DNA of 64,000 bases from Nocardia sp. NBC_00416 (GCF_036032445.1 NZ_CP107932.1:3164501-3228500), one strand, 5' to 3'; shown: positions 8,378 to 17,343, counted from the first letter of the stretch. The notes: generated by a model from the sequence alone, not told the origin. A program made the numbers and translations.

Positions 8378-8572
8378 ATGCCAGGAACCCTGACAAGCAC
8401 CCCACTGACCGCGGTCGATCGTTGCGATCGCTGCGGGGCGGCGGCGCGTGTGCGTGCCGTTCTGCCCGCAGGTGGAGAGTTGCTCTTCTGCCAGCATCAC
8501 GCGAACGAACATATGGAACGTCTGCGCGAGCTCGAAGCCGTGATCGATACGGAATCCGCTCCCGCTCCCTGA
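8378..8572 (+). CDS. Small zinc-ribbon-like protein (DUF7455)
   Basis: This 64-residue protein starts at the ATG at 8378, preceded by GGAGGAG. It has two cysteine/histidine pairs, CDRCG near residues 14-18 and FCQHH near 35-39, spaced as a small zinc-binding fold, and an acidic/Arg C-terminal helix. It resembles the actinobacterial DUF7455 proteins, often found near sigma-factor genes; no function is known. An in-frame upstream ATG at 8318 is not supported by a ribosome site. A 269-base gap before it holds a possible ECF promoter. Confidence 0.85.
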   Translation: MPGTLTSTPLTAVDRCDRCGAAARVRAVLPAGGELLFCQHHANEHMERLRELEAVIDTESAPAP

Positions 8573-8617
8573 CCCGTCCTCGCGTCCGACACAACAGCAT
8601 CGAACAACTGAACACCG

Positions 8618-8657
8618 CTCCCGTGGCGGGTGACCGAATGGTCACCCGCCACGGGAG
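8618..8657. terminator. Perfect 18-bp stem terminator
   Basis: Arms at 8618-8635 and 8640-8657 pair perfectly around the loop GAAT, beginning CTCCCGTGGCGGG. It lies between the convergent DUF7455 and TetR genes and should end both transcripts. Confidence 0.85.
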
Positions 8658-8659
8658 TG

Positions 8660-9397
8660 TCAGCCGGGCAGGATGCCGTCGATCAGGCGCTGGAGCCCGA
8701 ACTCGAAATCCCCGGCCGGATCGCCCGGCGCCCGATAGAGCTCGCCGACTACCGCACCCACCCGGGTCGACAGTGGAAAGTCCGCGGCGGGCATCATCTG
8801 GGCCAGTGCCGGGCCGTACGCGTCCCACCAGTCGGCGTCGGACTGTTCCCGGGCGCTGTGTGCCGCGGCGAGCGCGGTCCGCGCGTTACCGGTCGCGAAT
8901 TGCGACAGCACGGCGATCACCCGATCCATCGCGACATCGTCGAGACCCGATCCGTCCACGGCCGCCAGCTGCCGCTCGTAGCGGCGCATCCGGCCGGGAC
9001 CCAGCACCATCCGCCAGGCCGGGACCTCCAACAGCCACGGGTGGGCCAGGAATTCGTCCCGGATCTGCCGGGCCACGGCGGTCAGGCGGTCGCGTATCGG
9101 CAGGTCCGGCGAGATCGGGGTGTCCTCGAACGCGACGGCGTCGACCATCAGGATCGTGAGGGCTTCTTTGCTGGGCACGTAGGTGTACAGGCTCATCGGA
9201 CGCAAGCCCAGTTCGGCCGCGACGGCGCGAACCGACACCGTCGCGTAGCCCGTGCGGTCGGCGAGGCCGATCGCAGCGGTCACCACCTCGTCGACGCTCA
9301 CGGTCTGCCGGGGGCCGCGGCCGCCCCGCCGAGGCGGCAGTTCGTGCCGCCACAGCAATTCGAGCAGGGTGTGTGCCGGGCCGGTGTCGCGGGTCAT
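8660..9397 (-). CDS. TetR/AcrR-family transcriptional regulator
   Basis: The 245-residue protein has an N-terminal helix-turn-helix near residues 34-80 (VDEVVTAAIGLADRTGY, VSVRAVAAELGLRPMSLYTYVPSKEAL) and a TetR_C_1-like ligand domain with the long helix segments typical of TetR(tet) relatives. The ATG at 9397 lies eight bases after TACCGT (9411-9406 on the minus strand) and lacks a ribosome site, which suggests a leaderless message. It is divergent from the SNF2 helicase gene. The ligand and target are unknown; autoregulation through the 294-base divergent gap is likely for the family. Confidence 0.93.
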   Translation of the reverse strand: MTRDTGPAHTLLELLWRHELPPRRGGRGPRQTVSVDEVVTAAIGLADRTGYATVSVRAVAAELGLRPMSLYTYVPSKEALTILMVDAVAFEDTPISPDLPIRDRLTAVARQIRDEFLAHPWLLEVPAWRMVLGPGRMRRYERQLAAVDGSGLDDVAMDRVIAVLSQFATGNARTALAAAHSAREQSDADWWDAYGPALAQMMPAADFPLSTRVGAVVGELYRAPGDPAGDFEFGLQRLIDGILPG

Positions 9398-9606
9398 AGC
9401 CGGACACGGTATCGGGCCGCTCCGCGGCGCATTCCGCGTGCCGTTACCGGCGATTCGGCAGTCGTCTCCCGCATTCGCGCCCGCGGGCCCGACGGGTACG
9501 CCGGTCGCCTGCGCGGGCAGTGTCGTCGGTCACCACGCATTCCGGTTCGCCGGCGGGCCGCGGAAGCCGGCTGGAGCCGGGCGGAACAAATCCGGTGCCG
9601 TGCGCG

Positions 9607-9635
9607 TTGGCCTATTACTCCGTACGCCATACGTT
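9607..9635 (+). promoter_or_regulatory. SigA-like promoter for the SNF2 helicase operon
   Basis: TTGGCC at 9607-9612 and TACGTT at 9630-9635 are 17 bases apart. A start near 9642 would leave a 50-base leader before the ATG at 9692. Confidence 0.5.
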
Positions 9636-9691
9636 GATCCTAGGGGTGCACGCTGCCGACCATCGAGACCACCTATCTGCCCGACCGCCAC

Positions 9692-11443
9692 ATGTTCGCA
9701 CTCTGGACCTGGACCGGCCGGGAACCCGGACCCGCACCACACGGAATCGGCGACCCCGCGACACTCCCGCTGGCGATGCCCGGCGGCACCGCCGCTCAGG
9801 CCCGCGCCGGAAGCGTGCCCCTGCGGGTCGTCCCCGTCGACTGCGCTCTCGTGGACCCCACCGCCTTCGCCGGGCTGGATCCCGCCCAGGCCGGCGCTTC
9901 CACCCGGGCCTGGCGGGCCGTCCTGGCCGGTGCAGAAGTATCCGTCCCGCTCGCCGGTCACGCGGTCCCCAACGCACAGGGAACAGCGATCGTGGCCCGG
10001 GACCACGCGCTGTCCGCCCTCCGGGACACCACCGCCGTCGCCGCGGAATTGCGCACCGGGCTCCATGCCGAACTCCGCCCCTACCAGGCACGCGGCATCG
10101 GCTGGCTCCGCGAGACCGTCGCCCGCCACGGCGGGGCGATCCTCGCCGATGAGATGGGTCTCGGCAAGACCGTACAGACCATCGGACTGCTCCTCTCCAG
10201 GCGCGGGGACGGCGCGCAACTCGTCGTGTGCCCGACCTCGCTGGTGGGCAACTGGGTCCACGAGATCGCCCGCTTCGCACCGGATCTGCGGCCGGTCGCC
10301 TGGCGCGGCGGCGAGTCGGCCGCCGATTCCGGAACCGTCGTCGTCACCGGATACCCGGTGCTGCGGTTACACGGGCACCGGCTCACCGGACACGACTGGG
10401 CGACCGTGGTCTACGACGAGGCGCAGGCGCTGAAGAACCCCCGCACGCAGGTATCGAAAGCGGCGCGGGCACTCGACGCCGCCGCGGTCGTGGCGCTGAC
10501 CGGAACACCGGTGGAGAACCATCTGGAAGAGCTCTGGGCGCTCCTGCATCTGGTGGCGCCGAACCTGTTCGGGCATCGCGCCCAATTCCGCCGCCGCTTC
10601 GTCAAACCCATCGAACAGGGTTCGGTCACAGCCGCCGCGCGACTCCAGGACGCGATCGAACCAGTTCTGCTGTCACGCCGCAAAGCCCACGTCGCCGCCT
10701 CGCTTCCGGCCAAGATCCACAACGACCTGCTGTGCGATCTCACCCCGGAGCAGGAGAAGCTCTACGACCAGGTGCTCGACCGCACGGCCGCCGACGGTTT
10801 CGGCGCCGGAACACAACGCCAGACCCGGGTACTGGCGGCGCTCACCGCGCTGAAACAGGTGTGCAACCACCCCGGACTGGTGAGCGGCGATACCGGCGAA
10901 CTCACCGGGCGCTCGGGCAAACTCGAACTGTGCACCGATATCGTGGCCGCCAATCTCGAGAACGATTCGCCGACACTGATCTTCACCCAATACCGCGCCA
11001 CCGGTGACCTGCTGGTACGGCATCTCGCGGAGCAGTTCGCGATCACCGCGCCTTTCTTCCACGGCGGACTCGCGCAGGCCGAGCGAGCAGCGATCGTCAC
11101 CGAGTTCCAGTCCCCCGACGGTCCACCGGTCCTGGTGCTGAGCCTGCGCGCGGCCGGCACCGGCCTCACCCTCACCCGCGCCGCCGATGTGATCCATTTC
11201 GACCGCTGGTGGAATCCGGCGGTCGAATCGCAGGCCTCCGATCGGGTGCACCGGATCGGGCAGACGCGCACGGTCACCGTCACCACCCTCACCTCGGCGA
11301 CCACGGTGGAGGAACATATCGCGAGCATGCAGCGACGCAAATCGGCACTCACCGACCTCGGCGACGGTAGCGGTATCGCCGAACTCGCCCGGCTCGACGA
11401 CGACCGGCTACTGGAAGTGCTGCGCCGGAAGAGGGGGAACTGA
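9692..11443 (+). CDS. SNF2-family DEAD/DEAH-box helicase
   Basis: This 583-residue protein is a Snf2/Rad54-like ATPase, predicted to move along or remodel double-stranded DNA. The helicase core shows motif I DEMGLGKT (153-160), Ia VCPTSLVGNW, motif II DEAQ (242-245), motif III LTGTPVENH, and motifs V-VI SLRAAGTGLTLTRA and QASDRVHRIGQ. An N-terminal domain of about 130 residues precedes the core. The start is uncertain: the ATG at 9692 has no good ribosome site, and the frame opens only about 50 bases earlier. Its stop overlaps the start of the SWIM-domain gene by one base (TGATG), and the two are commonly paired in actinobacteria. Confidence 0.93.
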   Translation: MFALWTWTGREPGPAPHGIGDPATLPLAMPGGTAAQARAGSVPLRVVPVDCALVDPTAFAGLDPAQAGASTRAWRAVLAGAEVSVPLAGHAVPNAQGTAIVARDHALSALRDTTAVAAELRTGLHAELRPYQARGIGWLRETVARHGGAILADEMGLGKTVQTIGLLLSRRGDGAQLVVCPTSLVGNWVHEIARFAPDLRPVAWRGGESAADSGTVVVTGYPVLRLHGHRLTGHDWATVVYDEAQALKNPRTQVSKAARALDAAAVVALTGTPVENHLEELWALLHLVAPNLFGHRAQFRRRFVKPIEQGSVTAAARLQDAIEPVLLSRRKAHVAASLPAKIHNDLLCDLTPEQEKLYDQVLDRTAADGFGAGTQRQTRVLAALTALKQVCNHPGLVSGDTGELTGRSGKLELCTDIVAANLENDSPTLIFTQYRATGDLLVRHLAEQFAITAPFFHGGLAQAERAAIVTEFQSPDGPPVLVLSLRAAGTGLTLTRAADVIHFDRWWNPAVESQASDRVHRIGQTRTVTVTTLTSATTVEEHIASMQRRKSALTDLGDGSGIAELARLDDDRLLEVLRRKRGN

Positions 11444-11988
11444 TGGCGGACAACGAATTCGGATACACCCGTTGGGGGATGGATTGGGTCAGGCTGGCCG
11501 AACCGCTGCGGCAGACCCGCCCCGACCCACTGCTCCCCCGGGCACGCAGCATCGCCCGCAACGACGGGGTCCGGACCGAAACGGAGGGCCGGATCGTCCG
11601 CGCGCACATCCACCGCGGCGGTCAGGCCTCGATCACGCATATCGAATTGGCACCGCTCACACGGCCCGCGCTCACGGCGCTCAGCGCGATAGTCGGCGCC
11701 GGCCCCACGGTGCTGACCGATGAGATGTACGCGGCCGCCCGCGCGGCGGACATCCCGGTGGCTCCGGAACCCGCCGCGATCGACTGTTCCTGCGCGGCGC
11801 GCACCGAGCGGTGCGTCCATGTGCTGGCGACGTTCTACGACCTCGCTCGCCGCGTCGATGAGAATCCGCGGCTGAGTCTGGACCTGCAGGGCTACGGCAC
11901 CGATATCGCGCTCGACGATTCCCCCGCCGAAGCGCCACGCTGGATACCGTTGCACACCCTGGATCCCGCGGCGTTCTTCGAAGTATGA
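11443..11988 (+). CDS. SWIM zinc-finger protein, partner of the SNF2 helicase
   Basis: The 181-residue protein has a SWIM zinc motif, CxCx(6)CxH with C115, C117, C124 and H126, between an N-terminal domain that starts EFGYTRWGMDWVRLAEP and a short C-terminal tail. SWIM motifs bind DNA or proteins and occur beside bacterial SNF2 ATPases. The ATG overlaps the helicase stop by one base, so both are probably made together. It may load or target the helicase; the DNA transaction served is unknown. Confidence 0.88.
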   Translation: MADNEFGYTRWGMDWVRLAEPLRQTRPDPLLPRARSIARNDGVRTETEGRIVRAHIHRGGQASITHIELAPLTRPALTALSAIVGAGPTVLTDEMYAAARAADIPVAPEPAAIDCSCAARTERCVHVLATFYDLARRVDENPRLSLDLQGYGTDIALDDSPAEAPRWIPLHTLDPAAFFEV

Positions 11989-12037
11989 GTTTCCCTACCC
12001 CGGGCCCTGCGGCGGGGCACGGGTTGCGGTCCGCCGC

Positions 12038-12760
12038 TCACCGGTCCGCCGACGGGTCGAGCAGAGCGTGCAGAGCCGCCGCCCCTGCGAGCAGCGCCCG
12101 GGAGCGGGTATCGATGCGGATATCCCGCGCGGTCAGGGCGGCCGCGACCTCGTCCCAGCGGCGTAACCCGCGGAGCTGCGGCAACAGTGCCCGCAGGGGC
12201 TCGATTCCGTAACCGGCCAAGCGCAGTTGGTGGACCAGCCGGGCGGCCCGCACATCATCGGGGGTGTAGCGGCGCGCCTCCCGGCCGGTGGTGCGGCGGG
12301 GCACGACCAGCCCGACCGAGTCCCAGTACCTCAACGTGGAGGGCCGGACCCCGAGCGCCCGCGACAACTCGGAAATGCTCATCGCGTCCGCCGCTCGAAC
12401 ATCGCCCAGCGGTTCGTCGGCGATCTCGCGCGCGGCCGCCCGCGCGAACTCGAGATCGCGACGCTCCCGGTCGAGCGCGGCGTGCGCGGCGTCGAGCAGT
12501 GCGTACAGGCGGCGCAGGTCGTGCCCCTGCACCGCCCGCATCATCTGTTTCGCGGAGACCGGATCGGTTCCGGCCGCGAGCGCACGATAGGCCCGTGCGG
12601 CCCGGAGGTGGGTGTCGTCGTAGCGCCGGTACCCGGCAGCGGTCCGCGGCGCCGGCGGCAGCACACCGTCGCGCTCGAGATTGCGCACCTGCTGGACCGA
12701 GTAGCCGGTGCGCCGCGCCACATCCGCGGTCCGCAGAACTGCGGAGTTGCGACTTTCCAC
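12038..12760 (-). CDS. MerR-family regulator with two helix-turn-helix domains (TioE-like)
   Basis: This 240-residue protein is unusual in having two MerR-type DNA-binding domains in one chain. The first covers residues about 9-62 (TADVARRTGYSVQQVRNLER, then GYRRYDDTHLRAA); the second covers about 127-190 (SISELSRALGVRPSTLRYWD, then RRYTPDDVRAARLVHQL). A helical linker with Arg/Glu repeats joins them. Common MerR proteins bind as dimers with one such domain each. It resembles regulators annotated as TioE family. It is divergent from the DUF6194-like gene, which is the likely target. The GTG at 12760 is chosen because it is the first start that keeps domain 1 intact; no clear ribosome site is present. 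Confidence 0.85.
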   Translation of the reverse strand: MESRNSAVLRTADVARRTGYSVQQVRNLERDGVLPPAPRTAAGYRRYDDTHLRAARAYRALAAGTDPVSAKQMMRAVQGHDLRRLYALLDAAHAALDRERRDLEFARAAAREIADEPLGDVRAADAMSISELSRALGVRPSTLRYWDSVGLVVPRRTTGREARRYTPDDVRAARLVHQLRLAGYGIEPLRALLPQLRGLRRWDEVAAALTARDIRIDTRSRALLAGAAALHALLDPSADR

Positions 12761-12788
12761 CTCTAATTCCTACGTCATGGCGATCCAA

Positions 12789-12822
12789 GTCTCCACAAGC
12801 ACTTCAATGTCACGCTGGAGAC
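12789..12822. promoter_or_regulatory. Inverted repeat covering the DUF6194 ribosome-binding site
   Basis: GTCTCCA at 12789-12795 is repeated inverted as TGGAGAC at 12816-12822. The right arm is the ribosome site of the DUF6194-like gene, whose ATG is at 12824. It could be an operator of the divergent MerR-type regulator or an RNA hairpin that hides the ribosome site. Confidence 0.45.
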
Positions 12823-12823
12823 C

Positions 12824-13291
12824 ATGACCATCGACGAGATCATCGGATTCCTCGACTCCCTCGACGGCGTGCTGGCGCTGCGCCCCGGCCCCGGCGACGG
12901 GTCGCCCGAAATCGCCTGGGGCGACGTGTTCTTCTACTACGCACCCGACGGGCAGGTCCCGGCCAAGACCCAGCCCTTCGCCACCATCGTCACCAAGGAC
13001 TACCCCGGCGACGAACCGTCGGGCCTCGACCGGCCGGGAGCGTTCCGCCTGAACATCAGTGCCGGCACGGAAGCCTTCACCGAATGGACCGGCCGCACAC
13101 CCAGAGAAGCGAACGTCGACCTCACCTCGAGCGCGGCCGATACGGTGATCGCGCATCCGGTGTACGCCCCCCTCGGGTGGCTGGCAGTCATCGATCCCGG
13201 CCCGCGTACCGCGCAGCCGATCCGCGACCTACTCCGTATCGCCCATGAGCGTGCCCGGGGACGCGCGCGGCGGCACAGCGGATCACACTGA
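12824..13291 (+). CDS. DUF6194-like protein
   Basis: The 155-residue protein begins MTIDEIIGFLDSLDGVLAL and contains EIAWGDVFFYYAPDGQVP, PFATIVTKDYPGDEPSGLDR and RLNISAGTEAF, then a C-terminal LRIAHERARGR helix. This resembles the DUF6194 family, whose members often sit next to a TioE/MerR-type regulator as here. The structure suggests a small alpha/beta fold similar to MmcQ/YjbR proteins, but no function is known. GGAG at 12817-12820 gives the ribosome site for the ATG at 12824. Confidence 0.8.
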   Translation: MTIDEIIGFLDSLDGVLALRPGPGDGSPEIAWGDVFFYYAPDGQVPAKTQPFATIVTKDYPGDEPSGLDRPGAFRLNISAGTEAFTEWTGRTPREANVDLTSSAADTVIAHPVYAPLGWLAVIDPGPRTAQPIRDLLRIAHERARGRARRHSGSH

Positions 13292-13334
13292 CCGTCCCGA
13301 GCCCGGCACCCACCACACGACGGACCGCGGCGCT

Positions 13335-15080
13335 CTACATCCGGCGCAGCGCCGCGATTCGATCGCCCAGCTGGTCAACGGTCGCCAGAGCCGTCGGCGG
13401 ACCGCCACACTGGCGCCGGAGTTCACCGTGGATCACCCCGTGTGGTTTACCGGTGCGGTGGTGGTGCATCGCGACCAGGCTGTTCAGCTCGCGCCGCAAC
13501 TCACCCAATTTATCGGCGGTGGCGACCCGCTCGGCGGCATTGCCCGCCTGCCCCGCGGGCGCGGGCACGGATGGCTCCGCTTCGGGCTTGGACCGGTCGG
13601 CGATCTGCCGGGCCTGACGTTCCCGCAGCAGCGCACGCATCTGCTCGGCGTCCAGCAGACCGGGGATGCCCAGATAGTCCGCTTCCTCCGCGCTTCCCGC
13701 GAAAGTCGCGGTGCCGAACGAGGAGCCGTCGTAGATCACTTGATCCAGTTCGGCGTCCGCGGCCAACGGGACGAACGCTTTCTCGTCCTCACCCGGTTCG
13801 TCGCGCTGCTTGTTCGCCTCCGTGAGCAGCTCGTCGTCGAGGCCGTCCTTCTCACGATGCGGTTTGCCGATGACATGGTCGCGCTGGACCTCGAGCTGCG
13901 CGGCCAGGTCCAGCAGGACCGGGACGGACGGGAGGAACACACTGGCGGTCTCCCCGGGCCGCCGCGCGCGGACGAAACGGCCGATGGCCTGGGCGAAATA
14001 AAGCGGGGTGGAGGCGCTGGTGGCGTAGACGCCCACCGCCAGACGTGGGACGTCGACCCCTTCGGAGACCATGCGCACGGCGACCATCCACGGCTGGGTC
14101 CCGGTGCTGAACTCACTGATGCGCGCCGAAGAAGCCGGATCATCGGACAGGACGAGCACCGGCCGGTTCCCGGTGAGATGCTCCAGCAGTTCGGCGTACA
14201 GCCGAGCGCGTTCCTGATCCGAGGCGATCACCAAGCCCCCGGCATCGGTCATGCCGGCTTCCCGGAGCTGCGCCAACCGCATATCCGCGGCACGCAGCAC
14301 GGCGTAGATCCAGTCCCCCGCCGGATCGAGTGCGGTACGCCAGGCGCGGGCGGTCTGTTCGGCGTTCAGTGGCTCACCCAGGCGGGCCGTGTACTCCTCG
14401 CCCGCACTGTCACGCCAGTGCGCCTCACCGGAGTAGGCGAGGAAGACCACCGGGCGTACGACGCCGTCGGCGAGCGCCTCGGTGTACCCGTAGCTGTGGT
14501 CGGCACGGGAACGCGGGAGCCCGGCCTCGTCGGGCTCGTAGGTGATGAACGGGATCTGGCTGTCGTCGCTGCGGAAGGGAGTTCCGGTCAGCGCCAGCCG
14601 GCGGGTGGCGTCCCCGAACGCCTCGGCCACCGCGTCGCCCCAGGTCTTCGCGTCGCCCGCGTGGTGGATCTCGTCCAGGATCACCAGCGTGCGCCGGTTC
14701 TCGGTCCGCACCCGATGCTTGAACGGGTGCGCGGCGACCTGAGCGTAGGTGACGACCACTCCGTGGTAGTCATCGGAGGTTCCGCCGGTGGTGTTGGAGA
14801 AGTTCGAATCCAGCGCCATCCCCGCGCGGGTCGCCGAGGCGGCCCACTGATGTTTCAGGTGCTCGGTCGGGGCGACCACGGTGACCTGATCGACCGTGCG
14901 ATCGGCCAGCAATTCCGCGGCGACCCGCAGCGCGAAGGTCGTCTTACCGGCGCCCGGGGTGGCGACCGCGAGGAAATCGCGGGGTTTGGTCGCCAGGTAC
15001 CGGGTGAGCGCGCGCCGCTGCCACGCGCGCAGGGATGCGCCCGGAACCTCCGTCGCAATAGCACCGCTCGCATCGGTCAC
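13335..15080 (-). CDS. SF2 DEAD/DEAH-box helicase, type III restriction subunit-like
   Basis: From a GTG at 15080 the protein has 581 residues. The helicase core has motif I ATPGAGKT (40-47), motif II DEIHH (from residue 136), motif III LTGTPFRSD and a motif VI region QAIGRFVRARR, similar to the helicase part of type III restriction enzymes and phage-type helicases. The C-terminal 170 residues hold acidic and Arg-rich helices. No methylase or nuclease gene is next to it, so it is probably a stand-alone helicase, which is widespread in actinobacteria. The start is set by TAGTGT (15094-15089) eight bases before the GTG, a likely leaderless start; the frame upstream of it is low-complexity. Confidence 0.88.
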   Translation of the reverse strand: MTDASGAIATEVPGASLRAWQRRALTRYLATKPRDFLAVATPGAGKTTFALRVAAELLADRTVDQVTVVAPTEHLKHQWAASATRAGMALDSNFSNTTGGTSDDYHGVVVTYAQVAAHPFKHRVRTENRRTLVILDEIHHAGDAKTWGDAVAEAFGDATRRLALTGTPFRSDDSQIPFITYEPDEAGLPRSRADHSYGYTEALADGVVRPVVFLAYSGEAHWRDSAGEEYTARLGEPLNAEQTARAWRTALDPAGDWIYAVLRAADMRLAQLREAGMTDAGGLVIASDQERARLYAELLEHLTGNRPVLVLSDDPASSARISEFSTGTQPWMVAVRMVSEGVDVPRLAVGVYATSASTPLYFAQAIGRFVRARRPGETASVFLPSVPVLLDLAAQLEVQRDHVIGKPHREKDGLDDELLTEANKQRDEPGEDEKAFVPLAADAELDQVIYDGSSFGTATFAGSAEEADYLGIPGLLDAEQMRALLRERQARQIADRSKPEAEPSVPAPAGQAGNAAERVATADKLGELRRELNSLVAMHHHRTGKPHGVIHGELRRQCGGPPTALATVDQLGDRIAALRRM

Positions 15081-15268
15081 GGAGACAAACACTAGCGGCC
15101 GCGGCGGCGATGGCGCCAAACCGGCGCGGGGTGCGCGATAGGTGTCACACACCGCACCGGAGCCGGCACGCGCGCCGCCTCCGGTAACCCGCGATTCACC
15201 CGCTGCCCGCCGACACGTCGACCGCTGCCGTACCGCTGGGCGCCCGGGTGCGCGATGCTGGACACATC

Positions 15269-16357
15269 ATGCACAGTTACGGACGCGAACCCGGCGCGGG
15301 CCCGTCGGGTACCGCGTGGATACGCCGCGTCCTCGCCCAGATCGGCCGGTTGCTCCTGCGGGTGGCCGTGAAATCCTGGAACGACTCGATATTCTCCAAA
15401 TCCGCGGCCGCGGCATTCTGGCAGACCATGTCGCTGGTACCGCTGCTGTTCGGCCTGCTCGGCGGCCTCGGCTACGTCAGCGGCCTGTTCGGTCCCGATA
15501 CCGTCGAGATCGTCGAGTCGAAAACCCTCACCTTCAGCCGGAATCTGTTCAGCTCGAGTGTGGTCACCGATCTGATCGAGCCGACGGTCGGGGATGTCCT
15601 CGGACAGGGCCGGGCGGCGATCGTCTCGGTCGGTTTCGTGCTGTCGTTGTGGGCCGGTTCCTCGGCCATGTCGACCTTCGTCGACGCGATCGTGGACGCA
15701 CACGACCAGCAGGACGCCCGGAATCCGATCTGGCAGCGCATCTTCGCGCTGTTGCTGTACATCCAGTTCCTCGTCGCGGCGGTGTTCGTCCTACCGCTGG
15801 TCGCGCTCGGCCCGGTGCTGATCGGACGGACGCTGCCGGATTCCGTACGCGAAACGGGGCTGCGCCTGATCGATATGTTCTACTACCCCGCAGTGGGGCT
15901 GCTGGTAGTGCTGGGCCTGGCCACGCTGTACAAACTCGCCCTGCACAGTTCGCTGCCCTACCACCGACTGTTCTGGGGGGCCCTGCTCGCGGCGGTGTTC
16001 TTCATGGCGGCGAGCGAGATACTGCGCCGCTATCTGGCGCTGGTCACCCGTACCGGAGTCAGCTACGGCGCGCTGGCCACGCCGATCGCTTTCCTGCTGT
16101 TCACGTTCTTCCTCGGCTTCGCGGTGATCCTCGGCGCCGAGTTCAACGCGGCGGTCCAGGAGTTCTGGCCCGCGCGCGCCACCCGCATGGAGCAGTTCAA
16201 GGCCTGGCTGGCCAAACGCCGCGACACCTCGGCCCCGGAGCAGAGCGCGGACGGACCGGAACACGGCTCCCACCGGATCCCGCGACGACGCGGATCCGGG
16301 CACGACGAGGACCCCGGCCGGACAGCGATAGCACCGGCGGGACATCCACGCCGGTGA
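15269..16357 (+). CDS. YihY/BrkB-family inner-membrane protein
   Basis: The 362-residue protein has about six long hydrophobic segments, including WQTMSLVPLLFGLLGGLG, VSVGFVLSLWAGSSAM, ALLLYIQFLVAAVFVLPL, LLVVLGLATLYKLAL and IAFLLFTFFLGFAVILGAEF, which match the YihY/BrkB family. The C-terminal 55 residues are charged and cytoplasmic. The homologue in M. tuberculosis at this place is Rv2707. Molecular function of the family is unknown. The ATG at 15269 is preferred over a GTG at 15248; neither has a clear ribosome site. Confidence 0.9.
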   Translation: MHSYGREPGAGPSGTAWIRRVLAQIGRLLLRVAVKSWNDSIFSKSAAAAFWQTMSLVPLLFGLLGGLGYVSGLFGPDTVEIVESKTLTFSRNLFSSSVVTDLIEPTVGDVLGQGRAAIVSVGFVLSLWAGSSAMSTFVDAIVDAHDQQDARNPIWQRIFALLLYIQFLVAAVFVLPLVALGPVLIGRTLPDSVRETGLRLIDMFYYPAVGLLVVLGLATLYKLALHSSLPYHRLFWGALLAAVFFMAASEILRRYLALVTRTGVSYGALATPIAFLLFTFFLGFAVILGAEFNAAVQEFWPARATRMEQFKAWLAKRRDTSAPEQSADGPEHGSHRIPRRRGSGHDEDPGRTAIAPAGHPRR

Positions 16358-16392
16358 TCCTGCGCCGATCGGCCCGGGCAGGCCGGTCGCGC

Positions 16393-16629
16393 TCAGTCGC
16401 CCTTGCGCAGGGTCTCGTAGACCTTCTTGCATTCGGGGCAGACCGGCGAACCGGGCTTCGGCGAACGCGTGACCGGGAAGACCTCACCGCACAGCGCGAC
16501 CACCATGGTGCCCATCACGGCACTCTCGGCGATCCGGTCCTTCTTCACATAGTGGAAGAACTTGGGGGTGTCATCGCTGGTGGTCTCGTCGGTGGTCGTA
16601 TCGGGGCGGACCAGAGTATCGGTACTCAC
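16393..16629 (-). CDS. DUF3039 protein
   Basis: The 78-residue protein contains PKFFHYVKKDRIAESAVMG, VVALCGEVFPVTRSPKPG and SPVCPECKKVYETLRKG, the DUF3039 signature with three cysteines that may bind zinc. By position and strand it corresponds to Rv2708c. GTG at 16629 is preferred over ATG at 16638: CATCAT lies seven bases upstream, consistent with a leaderless start, and the family usually begins STDTL. No function is established. Confidence 0.85.
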   Translation of the reverse strand: MSTDTLVRPDTTTDETTSDDTPKFFHYVKKDRIAESAVMGTMVVALCGEVFPVTRSPKPGSPVCPECKKVYETLRKGD

Positions 16630-16829
16630 GCCCTCCATGATGCCGCATCACCGCCGGGCGGCCGTACGTCCCCGCACACCGCGGCCTGTATACGCGGTAG
16701 CCGATGAGGTCGCCCGGCGGTGTCCGAACCCGGGATGAGACCAGCGACGACCGGAAGTCCTGGCACGGTCGCCGGGTTTCGGCCGGACGCGTTGTGCGCC
16801 GTGCGGGCGGTAGTGCAAGACTCGAAGGT

Positions 16830-17270
16830 ATGCAGCAGCACGGCGAAGACTCCGAGCGCGGCTCGGAGCACCTCGACGCCGGTGCGAGCGGCCTCGATGA
16901 CCGAGTCGGCACATCGCGGCCGGCCCGTCCCTCTCGTTCGCGCGGTTTCTTCCCCGGTGACGACGCCAAACACGCGGCGTTGATCACCGAGGCCGCGCCT
17001 TCGTTCGAAGACCAGCATCGTGCCCGGGTCCGCCGGTACACGATGATCATGGCGTTCCGGATCCCCGCGCTGGTACTCGCCGGCGTGTCCTACAGCGTCT
17101 TCGAGAACGCGCTGATCTCCATTCTGATCATGGCGGCCTCGGTGCCCCTCCCGTGGATCGCGGTGCTCATCGCCAACGACCGGCCGCCCCGGGACAAGAA
17201 CGAACCCAGCCGCTGGGACCGCCCGCGCACCGCGCTGGAGGACCGCCGGCACGACGAGATCGACGGATAG
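16830..17270 (+). CDS. DUF3099 membrane protein
   Basis: This 146-residue protein has an acidic N-terminus, then FFPGDDAKHAALITEAAPS and two hydrophobic segments (TMIMAFRIPALVLAGVSYS and ALISILIMAASVPLPWIAVL), then a charged tail with RPPRDKNEPSRW. These features match DUF3099, and the position matches Rv2709. The ATG at 16830 lies seven bases after AAGACT with no ribosome site, so the message may be leaderless. Function unknown. Confidence 0.86.
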   Translation: MQQHGEDSERGSEHLDAGASGLDDRVGTSRPARPSRSRGFFPGDDAKHAALITEAAPSFEDQHRARVRRYTMIMAFRIPALVLAGVSYSVFENALISILIMAASVPLPWIAVLIANDRPPRDKNEPSRWDRPRTALEDRRHDEIDG

Positions 17271-17343
17271 CCGTCCGCGGCGCGCTACCGCAACCTGCGA
17301 CGCGGCCGTCGGGACCCCCGCACGGGGGTGGCAGAGTACCGCT

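Noticed and set aside
13245..15095. 616-codon plus-strand frame opposite the SF2 helicase
   Set aside because: The minus strand shows complete helicase motifs; the plus frame has no recognisable domain.
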